From positions 145,780,545 through 145,844,544 of the forward strand of contig NC_030680.2 of assembly GCF_000004195.4 (NCBI RefSeq): a DNA stretch of 64,000 bases. The letters are read 5' to 3'. Within the stretch, counting starts at the first letter, position 1. The number at the start of each line of letters is the position of its first letter. Below, piece after piece: positions 26,829 through 37,560 of the stretch. This DNA comes from Xenopus tropicalis. Lineage: Eukaryota; Chordata; Amphibia; Anura; Pipidae. Made by a program: the position numbers and the translations under genes. The notes under the pieces are model-generated. The model was not told where the DNA came from, ran no database searches, and was given only the letters and a program-made list of their open reading frames with translations.

Positions 26829-29202
26829 GTAACATAGTAACATAGTAACATAGTAAGTTGGGTTGAAAAAAGACATACGTCCATCAAGTTCAACCATAAT
26901 GCCTATACCTAACCTGCCTAACTACAAGTTGATCCAGAGGAAGGCAAAAAACCCCATCTGAAGCCTCTCTAATTTGCCTCAGAGGGGAAAAAATTCCTTC
27001 CTGACTCCAAGATGGCAATCGGACCAGTCCCTGGGGCAACTTGTACTGAGAGCTATCTCCCATAACCCTGTATTCCCTCACTTGCTAAGAATCCATCCAG
27101 CCCCTTCTTAAAGCTATATAATGTATCAGCCAGTACGACTGATTCGGGGAGGGAATTCCACAACTTCACAGCTCTCACTGTAAAAAATCCTTTCCGAATA
27201 TTTAAATGGAACCTCCCTTCTTCTAAACGGAGTGGGTGCCCTCGTGTCCGTTGGAAGGACCTACTGGTAAATAAAACATTAGAGAGGTTATTATATGATC
27301 CCCTTATATATTTATACATAGTTATCATGTCACCTCTTAAGCGCCTCTTCTCCAGTGTAAACAGACCCAACTTGGCCAGTCTTTCTTCATAACCGAGACT
27401 TTCCATACCCTTTACCAGCTTAGTTGCCCTTCTCTGGACCCTCTCTAGCTCAATAATGTCCCGTTTGAGCACTGGAGACCAAAACTGAACAGCATATTCT
27501 AGATGGGGCCTTACCAGTGCTCTGTAAAGGGGAAGAATAACCCCCTCCTCCCGTGAATCTATACCCCTTTTAATACAGCTCAGAACCTTGTTTGCCCTTG
27601 CAGCTGCTGCCTGGCATTGCTTGCTACAGCCAAGTTTATTATCTACAAGGACTCCAAGGTCCTTCTCCATTATGGATTTGCCTAGTGCAGTCCCATTAAG
27701 GTTATACGGGGCTTGCATATTTTTACATCCCAGGTGCATGACCTTACATTTATCCACATTAAATCTCATCTGCCACTTAGCTGCCCAGATTGCCAGTTGG
27801 TCAAGATCCTGCTGCAGGGATGTCACATCCTGGATAGAATTGACTGGTCTGCAGAGTTTTGTGTCATCTGCAAACACTGATACATTACTCATAATACCCT
27901 CCCCTAAGTCATTTATGAACAAATTAAACAAAAGTGGACCCAGTACAGAACCCTGAGGGACCCCACTGAGAACCTTACTCCAAGTAGAGAATGTACCATT
28001 AACAACCACCCTCTGTACCCGATCCTGTAGCCAGTTTTCTATCCATGTGCAAACGACTTCACTAAGACCAATAGACCTTAGCTTAGAAAGCAGTCGTTTG
28101 TGGGGAACGGTATCAAATGCTTTGGCAAAATCCAAATAGATTATATCTACTGCATCCCCACTGTCCAGCTTCTTACTTACCTCATCATAAAAAGCAATTA
28201 AATTGGTCTGACATGACCTGTCCTTCATAAAGCCATGCTGATTACTGCTCATAATGCCATTCTCCACTACATAATTTTGAATGTGATCCCTTAACAAGCC
28301 TTCAAATAACTTGCCCACCACGGATGTCAAACTTACAGGCCTATAATTGCCAGGCTGAGATCTTACTCCCTTTTTAAATATGGGAGTGACATTCGCCTTC
28401 TTCCAATCACTAGGTACCATACCTGATGAAAGAGAGTCTGAGAATATCAGAAACAAGGGCCACTGCAATTCTGCCCCTAGCTCTCTCAGTACCCGAGGGT
28501 GTATTCCATCTGGCCCAGGTGCCTTGTTTACATTTATCGTGTGTAACCCTTTAAGCACCATATCCTGTGCCAACCACTGTGTAGTTGGAGCTGAGGCAAC
28601 AGTGAAGCTATTGGGTGAGACTTGGCCCACTGGCTCCTCTACTGTATACACAGAAGAAAAGAACTGGTTAAGCACATCTGCCTTTTCTGTATCCGCTGTA
28701 ACCATATTGTTATTATAACTCAATGGGGCCACACCCTCAACCTGCATCTTTTTACTATTAATATACTTAAAAAACTTTTTGGGGTTAGTCTTGGCCTCGG
28801 CCGCGATGCGCTCCTCATTTTCTATCTTTGCCTTCCGGATTGCTGTTTTACAACACTTGTTATAGTGTTTATATTCATTAAACGCAGCTACTGTCCCCTC
28901 TGACTTATATTTCTTAAAAGCTTTCCTTTTTTTCCCTATTAACTTCTTTACCTCAGAGTTAAGCCACATAGGGTGATTCTTAACACTTCTACTTTTTCTT
29001 ATTAATGGAATGAATTGAGAACAGTAATGATTTAATATCATTTTAAATGACAACCATTTCTGCTCTGTATTTTTATCAGAAAACATAATGCCCCAATCTA
29101 TGCCCTGAAGCGCTGCCCTTAAGGAGCTAAAATTTGCCTTCCTAAAATTCAGTGTCTTTGTTGCCCCCGTGTAAATTTGTTTCCTGCACCAAACATCAAA
29201 TG
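26829..29202 (-). mobile_element. CR1-like non-LTR retrotransposon, 5'-truncated
   Basis: The plus strand starts with three GTAACATA repeats, so in sense orientation the element ends in an 8-bp tandem repeat, which is typical of CR1-clade 3' ends. The 3' UTR is about 220 bp (27052-26829) and precedes an intact reverse-transcriptase frame. The 5' end lies in the linker after where the endonuclease domain would be. The endonuclease and any ORF1 are absent, as in common 5'-truncated insertions. No clear target-site duplication was found. Confidence 0.9.
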
Positions 29203-29221
29203 AACCATGAAATAAACCCAA
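27053..29221 (-). CDS. Reverse transcriptase of CR1-like LINE (ORF2 fragment, about 722 codons)
   Basis: This is the polymerase part of a Jockey-superclade non-LTR retrotransposon ORF2. It copies element RNA into DNA at the target site. Visible RT motifs are KAPGPDGI (233-240), NYRPVSLTS (292-300), LDFAKAFDTV (363-372), SGVPQGSVLGP (419-429) and the catalytic FADDTKL (450-456). A CR1-type C-terminal region follows, with RATKLVKGM at about 598-606 and RLRGDMITMYKYIRG near 627-641. The first roughly six codons are MITE sequence fused in frame by the insertion and there is no ATG there. The first in-frame Met is at about residue 46. The frame is uninterrupted to TAG at 27053-27055. Lacking the endonuclease, it is unlikely to move itself. 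It is a transposon remnant, not a host gene. Confidence 0.93.
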   Translation of the reverse strand: MGLFHGSFDVWCRKQIYTGATKTLNFRKANFSSLRAALQGIDWGIMFSDKNTEQKWLSFKMILNHYCSQFIPLIRKSRSVKNHPMWLNSEVKKLIGKKRKAFKKYKSEGTVAAFNEYKHYNKCCKTAIRKAKIENEERIAAEAKTNPKKFFKYINSKKMQVEGVAPLSYNNNMVTADTEKADVLNQFFSSVYTVEEPVGQVSPNSFTVASAPTTQWLAQDMVLKGLHTINVNKAPGPDGIHPRVLRELGAELQWPLFLIFSDSLSSGMVPSDWKKANVTPIFKKGVRSQPGNYRPVSLTSVVGKLFEGLLRDHIQNYVVENGIMSSNQHGFMKDRSCQTNLIAFYDEVSKKLDSGDAVDIIYLDFAKAFDTVPHKRLLSKLRSIGLSEVVCTWIENWLQDRVQRVVVNGTFSTWSKVLSGVPQGSVLGPLLFNLFINDLGEGIMSNVSVFADDTKLCRPVNSIQDVTSLQQDLDQLAIWAAKWQMRFNVDKCKVMHLGCKNMQAPYNLNGTALGKSIMEKDLGVLVDNKLGCSKQCQAAAARANKVLSCIKRGIDSREEGVILPLYRALVRPHLEYAVQFWSPVLKRDIIELERVQRRATKLVKGMESLGYEERLAKLGLFTLEKRRLRGDMITMYKYIRGSYNNLSNVLFTSRSFQRTRGHPLRLEEGRFHLNIRKGFFTVRAVKLWNSLPESVVLADTLYSFKKGLDGFLASEGIQGYGR

Positions 29222-30125
29222 TAGGGCTGTTCTGCCCCCAATAAGGGGTAATTATATCTTAGTTGGGATCAAATACAGGTACTGTTTTATTATTACAGAG
29301 AAAAGGGAATCATTTAACCATTAAATAAACCCAATAGGGCTGTTCTGCCCCAATAAGGGGTAATTATATCTTAGTTGGGATCAAGTACAGGTACTGTTTT
29401 ATTATTACAGAGAAAAGGGAATCATTTAACCATTAAATAAACCCAATAGGGCTGTTCTGCCCCCAATAAGGGGTAATTATATCTTAGTTGGGATCAAGTA
29501 CAGGTACTGTTTTATTATTACAGAGAAAAGGGAATCATTTAACCATTAAATAAACCCAATAGGGCTGTTCTGCCCCCAATAAGGGGTAATTATATCTTAG
29601 TTGGGATCAAGTACAGGTACTGTTTTATTATTACAGAGAAAAGGGAATCATTTAACCATGAAATAAACCCAATAGGGCTGTTCTGCCCCCAATAAGGATT
29701 ATTTATATCTTAGTTGGGATCAAGTACAGGTACTGTTTTATTACTACAGAGAAAAAAAGAAATCATTTTTAAAACCCTATTGGGTTTAATTAATGATTCC
29801 CTTTTCTCTGTAATAATAAAACAGTACCTGTACTTGATCCCAACTAAGATATAATTACCCCTTATTGGGGCAGAACAGCCCTATTGGGTTTATTTCATGG
29901 TTAAATGATTCCCTTTTCTCTGTAATAATAAAACAGTACCTGTACTTGATCCCAACTAAGATATAATTACCCCTTATTGGGGGCAAAACAATCCTATTGG
30001 GTTTAATTAACGTTTTATTGATTTTTTAGTAGACTTAAGGTATGGAGATTCAAATTACGGAAAGACCCCTTATCCAGAATACCCTTGGTCCCGAGCATTC
30101 TGGATAACGGGTCCTATACCTTGTA

Positions 30126-30660
30126 ATAAGAAAACTGCGAAACTGTGTTTGTATTTCCCTCTCCCCATGTTATTCTGAATCCTGAATCCATCCCATAAAT
30201 AAAGGGAGGGAACCCATGCCTGTGAAAATAGCTCTTCCCCAATCACCTAATCCTGCCCCCAATCCTACCTTTTCCCTTTTTTCAATCTCCCCTTGATCCA
30301 CCCTCTATCGCTCCATTGCATCATAGCCCCCATGTAGGTCCTGTCCCGCCCCCTTTTGGCACTGCCCCCTTTTGGCACTGCCCCCTTTCAGCCGGTAAAA
30401 CAAGTTTCTAAGGTGCCAACCCTAGTGATAATATGTATTTTATCCACACACGTCTGCTTTCCTATTCTTTCAAGCATTGTTTTTTTATCTATATAATATG
30501 CTGCAACAGTCGTACGTGGTTAAAACTCTCTAATCCGCTATCAGTCAAACAAATATTCAAAAACACCTTACGGCATTTTCTAAATACATCTAAATAATCT
30601 TTGGTTTCCTTAATTTTACAAACAACATATTTTGAAGCTTGAATAATGAGCAATTGTTAT
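30126..30660. other. Unassigned DNA with a short 18-bp tandem near 30345-30390
   Basis: CCCCCTTTTGGCACTG is repeated two to three times. Otherwise no gene or transposon terminus is recognised. Confidence 0.35.
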
Positions 30661-30960
30661 AGTACATCGACTCGTGTGGATTGATGCCCAGCCTATTTAT
30701 TATAGTGAGAGCCCAAACTCTGAACTCAGTGTCAGTCACTTTGCATATGCAAATCAGCGTGTCTGGGAAGGAACCGAGTGTTTGTGCGAAGGTTTCTTTG
30801 TCCATAACATGTTGTTTGCCTATTGTTTACCTACACACCTTCTGCCACAGTGTGGCCTCTCCCCATGTCTAATGAGCTGTGTATATATCCCAGTGCAACT
30901 AGATGCACCCCATTTTCTTATGAAAGAATTTGATTGCTTTGTATTTATTTATTTTGTTTC
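30661..30960. promoter_or_regulatory. Candidate enhancer island with palindromic POU/octamer motif
   Basis: The perfect palindrome TTTGCATATGCAAA lies at 30740-30753. Extended by one base it contains the octamer ATGCAAAT. About 70 bp downstream are TTGTCC and TATTGTTTAC (30821-30830), which resemble SOX and forkhead sites. The sequence is non-repetitive, although short ORFs cross it. Enhancer function is an inference. Confidence 0.4.
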
Positions 30961-31171
30961 GGAAACAATGATGGGCTTATATATATACATTTCGGAGTTT
31001 GTGAATTCAAGTTCGTTCTTCTGAATCGAATAAACTCGCATATTCAACGCTTATTTATTAATAAGGAAAACTCGTTCAAATAAAAAACTGAAATATCTCA
31101 AGTGTTTCGAGTTTACAAACTTCGACTTTGCCTAGGGTAACTCCCATTGACTTCTATAGAAACTCGTAAGT

Positions 31172-31640
31172 AGTGATGAGCAAATCTGTCCCGTTACGAT
31201 TCGCAGCAAAATTCGCGAATCTTTCAAAAGATTTGCGAAATGGTGAAAATGTTGCGGCTATTCTTTTGTCGCCCGCGGCTATACTTTTGTCGCCCGCGGC
31301 TATTCTTTTGTCGCCTGCGGCTATACTTTTGTCGCCCGCGGCTATTCTTTTGTCGCCCGCGGCTATACTTTTTCCGCCCGCGACTATTCTTTTGTCGCCC
31401 GCGGCTATTCTTTTGTCGCCCGCAACTATACCTTTGTCGCCTGCGGCTATTCTTTGTCGCCCGCAGCTATACTTTTGTCGTTCGCAGCTATACTTTTGTC
31501 GCCCCAGCTATACTTTTGTCCCCCGCGGCGGCGAATTTTTTCATCCGTTTCACAAAACTATACGCCAATGGCGAAACGTGGAAATTCGCTGCAAATCCAT
31601 GGTGAAACATTTCGCCCATCGGTACTCGCAAGCTTTTAAA
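31172..31640. mobile_element. GTGATGAGC-type repeat with internal 21-bp array
   Basis: The left end GTAGTGATGAGCAAATCTGT followed by CCCGTT matches the termini at 33474, 34124 and, inverted, 38520-38545. The interior (31254-31525) is about 13 copies of a 21-bp GC-rich unit (GGCTATTCTTTTGTCGCCCGC), and the right part resembles the reverse of the left (AATTCGCTGCAAATCCATGG). ORFs across it read AAILLSP repeats and are spurious. Confidence 0.65.
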
Positions 31641-31864
31641 TGGCAAATTTTTACATTCGCATTTTCGGGGTTTTTTTTCCACTAAATAAATGTTGAGTTC
31701 CATTTGATCCAAAAGCTCCATCAGGGCTCCATCTAGCACTGCCCCTACTTAAGAAATCTCAAGAGTTTTTCATTGAAGCCCACGGGAACCTCATGGAATG
31801 GATGAAAAAAAAAATACCTTGGTGCAAATTAAAAAAAAATGAACTGAAAAGAATTCAACTCTAT

Positions 31865-32126
31865 GGGGCACATTTACTAATCCACGAACGTCCGAATGCG
31901 TTTTTTTCATAATGAACGGTATTTTGCAACTTTTTCGAGCGCTCAATACGAAAGTCGCGACAATTCGCGAAAGTCGTACTGGCTATGAAAAAGTCGTGAC
32001 AATTCACAAAATTTGTAATGGCAATGAAAAAGTCGCAAAAAATACGAAAAAGTCGCAAAATGTTCATTTTCCAATCCTGAATTTTTCCCATTCAGATTCG
32101 GATTCATGGATTAGTAAATCAGCCCC
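31865..32126. mobile_element. GGGGCACATTTACTAATCC MITE
   Basis: It starts GGGGCACATTTACTAATCCA and ends TGGATTAGTAAATCAGCCCC, clear inverted termini, with CTAT before and TATG after. The 262-bp body consists of AAAGTCGC-type phrases. No transposase. Confidence 0.75.
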
Positions 32127-32880
32127 TATGAGATGCTCCAAGAAATAAAAGAGAAGAATTTTCAAATTCTGAAAAATTTCTAGATCGTTGACGGTACCCG
32201 TTACAGTTGGGAAGATCCCTAATTTTTCCACTTGTCACAGGAAAAATGCTACTTTTTTTTGAATTGTCGCGCAAAAAAAAAAACAAGCATCAAAAATCTA
32301 GAAGGATCTTCCAGGAAAGGAAAGGGGACATCTGCCATTGACTTCTACACGATCTTGGCAAGTTTTAGCCGGCGAATTGTCCGATTCGGAATTTTGGATG
32401 CGTTTGGGCGAAAAAGTCAAGTTTTTTTAATCCACGACCTTTAGAGCTAAAAATTCAAATTGAAAAAGGAAATTCTGGTTGGTAAATGCCCCCCCGTAAC
32501 ATTATTTCTTTGGTCAAATTTTATTTTTTATATATTTATCCATTTTCAAGTGTGTAAATTCAAGCTTGTTTTTCTAAATAAAATAAACTCACATTTCCAA
32601 TGCTCACGTATTTATTAATAAGGAAAACTTGCTCCAATAAAAAACTTGCTTACCTCGAAAAACTCAAAAAATTCCTAGGACAACTTCCATTGATTTCTAT
32701 AGAAACTCGCAAGCTTTTAGATGAATTTAGGTGAATTTTTACATTCCAGTTTTCAGTTTTTTTGCACTTAATAAATACCAGACATTCGAGTTTTTGAAAC
32801 ATTCAAATTTGAGTTTTTTTTAGGGCAAAAAAACTTGAATCGTGAAAAAAAATAATCAAATTTGAAGGTTGACAAATCTC
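32127..32880. mobile_element. Degraded MITE sequence of the same AAAAAGTCG-rich families
   Basis: Phrases shared with 25263-25634 (CATTGACTTCTACACGATCT, GGTAAATGCCCCCC) show at least one related copy ending near 32496. A second possible copy ends near AAATCTCCCCCCTTT at about 32885. Boundaries are uncertain. Confidence 0.4.
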
Positions 32881-32885
32881 CCCCC

Positions 32886-33300
32886 TTTGTGTTCATATCC
32901 ATTTTCTGTGATTGCACTATGGTGCCCACTGGCAAAAGGGTGGACGTAAGTAATTACTGGTGTTCATGTACAAACAAATGAAGAGCACTTGTGCTCAGAA
33001 TGAAACAAATGGCCTCCATTGTGACTGTCCGCACAACAAAATGTGAATGTGGCCTGTAATTAAGCCTGCTGCAAAGGGCAGGACAAGCACTATGGGCATG
33101 TGTGTTTGCTTATTGATAAGAGCCGCAGACAAGCAGCAAAATGGGGACAGCTGGTTTCTGATGCATCTGGTGAAGGGGGGATTAAGCTGATTCCATGGAT
33201 GAGGGCCTCATATCTCCAACACCTACCAGAGCAACTATTCTAGAAGGTGAGCATATGGGCTGCAACCCAAACAAAAAGCCCTTTAAAGAGATCAACGTGA
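32886..33300. promoter_or_regulatory. Non-repetitive island, candidate conserved element
   Basis: Balanced, non-repetitive sequence with TAATTAA at 33057-33063 and AGCCGCAGACAAGCAGC near 33121. It is bordered on both sides by degraded MITEs. No ORF is credible. Confidence 0.3.
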
Positions 33301-33473
33301 GTCTTTATTAACAATATGGCGCCCTAATTTGGGGTCTTGACCTATAGTTTAAGAATAAATGGTTAAGACCTTCCCAACCATCTCTTACCCCCTGGGCCAG
33401 GCCCAAGCCGGATGTTTCATTTTTGTCACTTTGAAGGGTGCCGATGGCTACTGAGGTTTCAACGATGGTCATA

Positions 33474-34500
33474 AATAGTGATGAGAGAATCTGTTGCATT
33501 TCGCTTTGCTGAAAAATTCGCGAAACGACAAGAAAATCCGTGAAACGGTGAAAAAACCCCGAAAGGCGCTTTGCGCGTGACTTTTTTTATCGCCTGCATC
33601 TTTTTTTGTCGTGCTCATCTTGTTTTATGCGACCGCGCTCATTTTTACGAGACCATGCCGATTCTGAAGTGACTTTTTTTGACACGCGTCAAATTGATTT
33701 TTCTCAGAAGTTTCAATGATGGTCATGAATAGAGATGAGCGAATTTTTTCGCCAGGCATGGGTTCGCAGCGAAATTGCGCATTTGCCCATTGGTGAATTG
33801 TTTCAGTGAAAATTCGCTGCGGGAAAAAAAAATTTTGTCTCAAAAAAGGCATGAGCGTGTCAAATCGGGTTTGGTCGCATCAAAAAAGGGCGTGGTCTCG
33901 TCAAATCGGGCATGGCTGCGTCAAAAAGCACAAGCGACAAAAAATTATAGGCGGCCACCAAAAAATTCGATGCGATTGATTAAAAAAATGCAGGTGACAA
34001 AAAAAAAAATTCTCGCAACAAATGAGTTTCACAAATTTTTCACCATTTCGCAAATTTTTTTGCCATTTCGCAAATTTTATGGCGAAGCGAAAAGGGACAG
34101 ATTCGCTAGTCATCACTAGTCATGAATAGCGATGAGTGAATCGGTCCCATTTTAACCGTTGAAAAATTTGTGAAATGACAAGAAATTTCACGAAACGGCG
34201 AAAAATCAGTGAAACACATTTGTTGTGCGACTATTTTGTCGGCCGCATCTTTTCGTTTGTCACATGTGTCTTTTTTTTTTATGTGACCGCACCTATTTTG
34301 CCACGACTGCCCCAATCTGACACAGCCGCGCTCATTTTTACGTCACCGTGCCTATTTTGACATAACCACGGCCAATTTGAAGCGACTTTTTTTTGACGTG
34401 CAACGTATTTTTCGGCGATGATTTTTCGCTGAAGTTTTGTGAAACAACTCGCCAATGTGAAATGTGAAATTCGCTGCAAATCCATTCCTGGCGAGTCATA
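33474..34500. mobile_element. Cluster of degraded GTGATGAGYGAAT repeats
   Basis: At least three partial copies start with AGTGATGAGAGAATCTG (33476), AGAGATGAGCGAATTT (about 33729) and TAGCGATGAGTGAATCGG (about 34126). One right end, GGGACAGATTCGCTAG, lies at about 34094. All share CGAAAWTTGCGAAA-like phrases and tracts ending GTCG. Their order suggests serial insertion or tandem decay. Confidence 0.6.
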
Positions 34501-35490
34501 AATCCAATTTGAATGAAAATCCAAAATAAGTGAAATGAAAAAGGCTAATTTTTAAATTTTCGAGTTCTAGAAAAAGAAAAATCGCATTTGTGATTGCAAA
34601 TTTGACAAAAAATAAAAATCCACCCGTCCAATGACTTCTAAAGAATCTCCGATTTTTTGTTAAAGTTTTTATGTTAATTTTTGTTTTATTTATTTAATAT
34701 AATTGTTTTTTGCTGTGATTTTGTGGAAAAATTCCACATTTGGATACATTTGCCCCAGAGTTTTATTCTAGAAAGTGGGTTTAATAAGTTTTAGCATCAG
34801 GGTCCTTCAACTCGTTATTCCCAGAGCTTTCCAAGTGGCACAATAGCACCCACAGAGCGTGGAGAAGTTTGGGTTTAATTATCAACACAAAAAGAGCTAA
34901 TTTTTCAGTAAAAATTTGCAAATTTGTCACTTAAAGTCTATGACTTCATAACATCCAATCAGTTGGTGGTATTTACTGGCCAACCATTGGCCAGATTGCA
35001 GGGTCCTCCTCTTCTTGTCTCTTAACACAGAAGTATTGGTGTCACAATGTGATACCCCCCCCCTGCAACTTTTGACAGGAGAAAGAGATATCTAACACCC
35101 AATTTTAAAGGTGTAAATTTGAAAAACTGCCCCACATGCAATTAGAATTAAACTGGATGTGTTTATACAGTAAAGGCCAAATATACACACCTGTAAATAA
35201 AGGTACAGTGACTTCCAAAAACAATATCCCACACATTAAATACAGTGAGAGGCAGAGTATCCTGACACCCCAAATACTCCCTCCCAAAAAGTAGTTTACC
35301 TGTAGGTCGGAGTTGGTCTCAGCATTTTACAGGTTAAACTTGGTTCAGAAATCATTGCAGAATATACATCCAAGTGCCACCTAGTGGCCAATGCCGGAAT
35401 AGCTCCCAGCTGCTGAGTAGGATTGCTACTCCCCATAGAATGTATTGGGTTCCATAGATTTGACTGATTTGGAGTCCCTTCTGATCTAAA
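34501..35490. other. Unassigned AT-rich DNA
   Basis: No gene or clear transposon terminus was recognised. Some AAAAATCGCATTTG-like phrases at 34500-34740 may be decayed repeat. Confidence 0.35.
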
Positions 35491-35496
35491 TGGAAA

Positions 35497-35922
35497 ATGA
35501 GGTTCAATGTTGAAAAGTGCAAAGTTATGCACATTGGTAGAAATAATATAAACGTGAGTTATACACTAAAGGTGGCCATACACGGGCAGATTTCAACTGC
35601 TGTTTCAAGTCCTTCAGACAGATTTTGGCAGCTTATCTGCTCATGTATGGGCACCCCCAAAGGGCCTAACCAACCGACATCTTGCCTAAAATTGGGCAAA
35701 TCTTATATGGGCAGGTTTAGTTTTCCTGTTGGATCGGGGGGCTGCATCGACTAGTTAATATGGTCCTCAGTCCGAGAGCGCCTATGCCTGCCATTTATTT
35801 TAGTTCAATGATTTGGCCCTAGGGAGAAATTAGCACAATATTGAAACGTGTATGGCCACCTTTAATGATAGTGTGTTGGGGATATCTTTAATTAAGAATG
35901 ATCTGGGGATTAGATAACAAGT
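35497..35922 (+). pseudogene. CR1-like reverse transcriptase fragment split by a MITE
   Basis: Plus-strand codons at 35497-35566 read MRFNVEKCKVMHIGRNN followed by SYTL, matching residues around 485-508 of the intact LINE copy (MRFNVDKCKVMHLG). After the MITE the frame resumes with a segment like VLGISLIKNDLGI (about 35870-35915), equivalent to the next part of the same protein. This is a short relic, with no flanking intact ORF. Confidence 0.75.
35567..35864. mobile_element. TAAAGGTGGCCATACACG MITE with perfect 18-bp TIRs inside a LINE relic
   Basis: It starts TAAAGGTGGCCATACACG and ends CGTGTATGGCCACCTTTA, an exact 18-bp inverted repeat. It interrupts LINE coding sequence, so the insertion point is fixed. 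The duplicated target is TA or TAA, and a TAA duplication would fit PIF/Harbinger-type insertion. Length 298 bp, no ORF. Confidence 0.85.
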
Positions 35923-36595
35923 TGACTGCCATAAAGCAGGGCAGGACTGCTGCTTACAGTGGGGGGATCAGATAGGATCTGTGCCACTGTGACAGAATGC
36001 TCTGTTATACAGATAGCTAGAATCTCAGCCATAAAGCAGGGCAGGACTGCTGCTTACAATGGGGGGATCAGATAGGATCTGTGCCACTGTGACAGAATGC
36101 TCTGTTATACAGATAGCTAGAATCTCAGCCATAAAGCAGGGCAGGACTGCTGCTTACAATGGGGGGATCAGATAGGATCTGTGCCACTGTGACAGAATGC
36201 TCTGTTATACAGATAGCTAGAATCTCAGCCATAAAGCAGGGCAGGACTGCTGCTTACAATGGGGGGATCAGATAGGATCTGTGCCACTGTGACAGAATGC
36301 TCTGTTATACAGATAGCTAGAATCTCAGCCATAAAGCAGGGCAGGACTGCTGCTTACAATGGGGGATCAGATAGGATCTGTGCCACTGTGACAGAATGCT
36401 CTGTTATACAGATAGCTAGAATCTCAGCCATAAAGCAGGGCAGGACTGCTGCTTACAATGGGGGGATCAGATAGGATCTGTGCCACTGTGACAGAATGCT
36501 CTGTTATACAGATAGCTAGAATCTCAGCCATAAAGCAGGGCAGGACTGCTGCTTACAATGGGGGGGATCAGATAGGATCTGTGCCACTGTGACTA
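35923..36595. repeat. 100-bp minisatellite, about 6.7 copies
   Basis: The unit AGAATCTCAGCCATAAAGCA onward to CTCTGTTATACAGATAGCT is exactly 100 bp with near-identical copies. One copy lacks a G in the G run. The same unit appears at 47085-47615 in both orientations. Confidence 0.95.
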
Positions 36596-37560
36596 GTTTA
36601 GCAGATATACAGGTTTATATGATGTTTGCTATCTGTAAGAGAACAGAAGGAGTTGGGGATGTGTGGGGAAATGGCGCGTCACTAGGTACAGAAGCAGCTC
36701 ATTACAATGACACAGACACAGGTAGGGAGGCAGCGGCACGGAGACGTTGCTGTGAGATAAACAACCTTAAGACCAAATTTGTTGCCCTTTTTCTTTTTTT
36801 GCATTTCACTCTGAAATGTCTGAGCAACCGCTTTGCTCTGAGAAACATGTTAATTGCCAACAGAGCTCATTAAGGCATGTACATGCAAAACACAGCAAGA
36901 AAGATTAAATGGACAAAAGTGCAATAATGAACTGTCAACAATCACGTATATCTACACGGCAAGGATGGCTTAAGAATGAGGCATTTAGAGGCAACAAAAG
37001 ATCGTCTCTGGGGCAAGAAGAAAAGACAATCTAGACTTTTGTTTAGTCAACACAATTGATTACAAATGAGAGATTAACAGGATAGCCTCAGATTTTTTTT
37101 TTTTCAAGGGGGGGGGGGAGCTGGAAATAAAGAAAAGTCCAATTAAGTCCAGCGAATGTTAACTACATAGATTTCCATGCTCAGCACCCAAAAGAAATTC
37201 TCATTAAATCATCCCCGGTGATCCTTTTTGGAAAGTAATTTGTGTCCCCGACGGAGAGAGAAGGGGGGGGGGGAAACGGTGCAAAAAAGAAAGCGTAAAT
37301 TCTTGGCACAATGATCTTAGGAGGCACGCTGAAAAGCGCCAAAGGGAAGTTAATGAGCATCTGACAAGCCGCTTGGATCTAGTCCTGGAGAAGAGCGATG
37401 AAAAGATGGAATTGGCGAACTATTCTTTTTTAGCAAACATGAAAAGGCCAATCTGAAACAGTGCCGCTCAATAGCTTGTTGAGAGGATATCGCACAATAA
37501 GGGAAAACAATGGGCAGGCAACTGTATACTTTGCTACCAATTTATAAAAATGGGGTGTGT
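36596..37560. promoter_or_regulatory. Large non-repetitive island, strong candidate conserved enhancer
   Basis: Nearly 1 kb of non-repetitive sequence with TTAATTG at 36850-36856, CTCATTAAGG just after, GTTAATGAGC near 37350 and AACAATGGGCAGGCAAC near 37507. Only short homopolymer runs (T at about 37085, G at about 37108 and 37264) break it. It contains no credible ORF. In a desert next to fezf2 this is the best size and composition match to an enhancer, but conservation has not been tested. Confidence 0.4.

Larger units (their letters stand above)
26494..30125. mobile_element. Palindromic 113-bp-repeat MITE interrupted by a LINE
   Basis: Both ends are the same terminal block in opposite orientation: TACAGGTATAGGACCC followed by an arm containing AAGGGTATTCTGGATAAGG on the left, and its inverse ending GGTCCTATACCTTGTA on the right. 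The internal 113-bp units run in reverse orientation from 26640 to about 29770. They then switch to forward orientation until about 30000, so the array is head to head. A LINE (26829-29202) splits one unit. MITE sequence flanks it with ATTTA before and ACCATGAAATAAACCC after. Without the LINE the element would be about 1.26 kb. Confidence 0.88.

Noticed and set aside
27053..29221. Host reverse transcriptase or telomerase gene
   Set aside because: Motifs, 3' 8-bp repeats and a second fragment of the same sequence show a CR1-like LINE.
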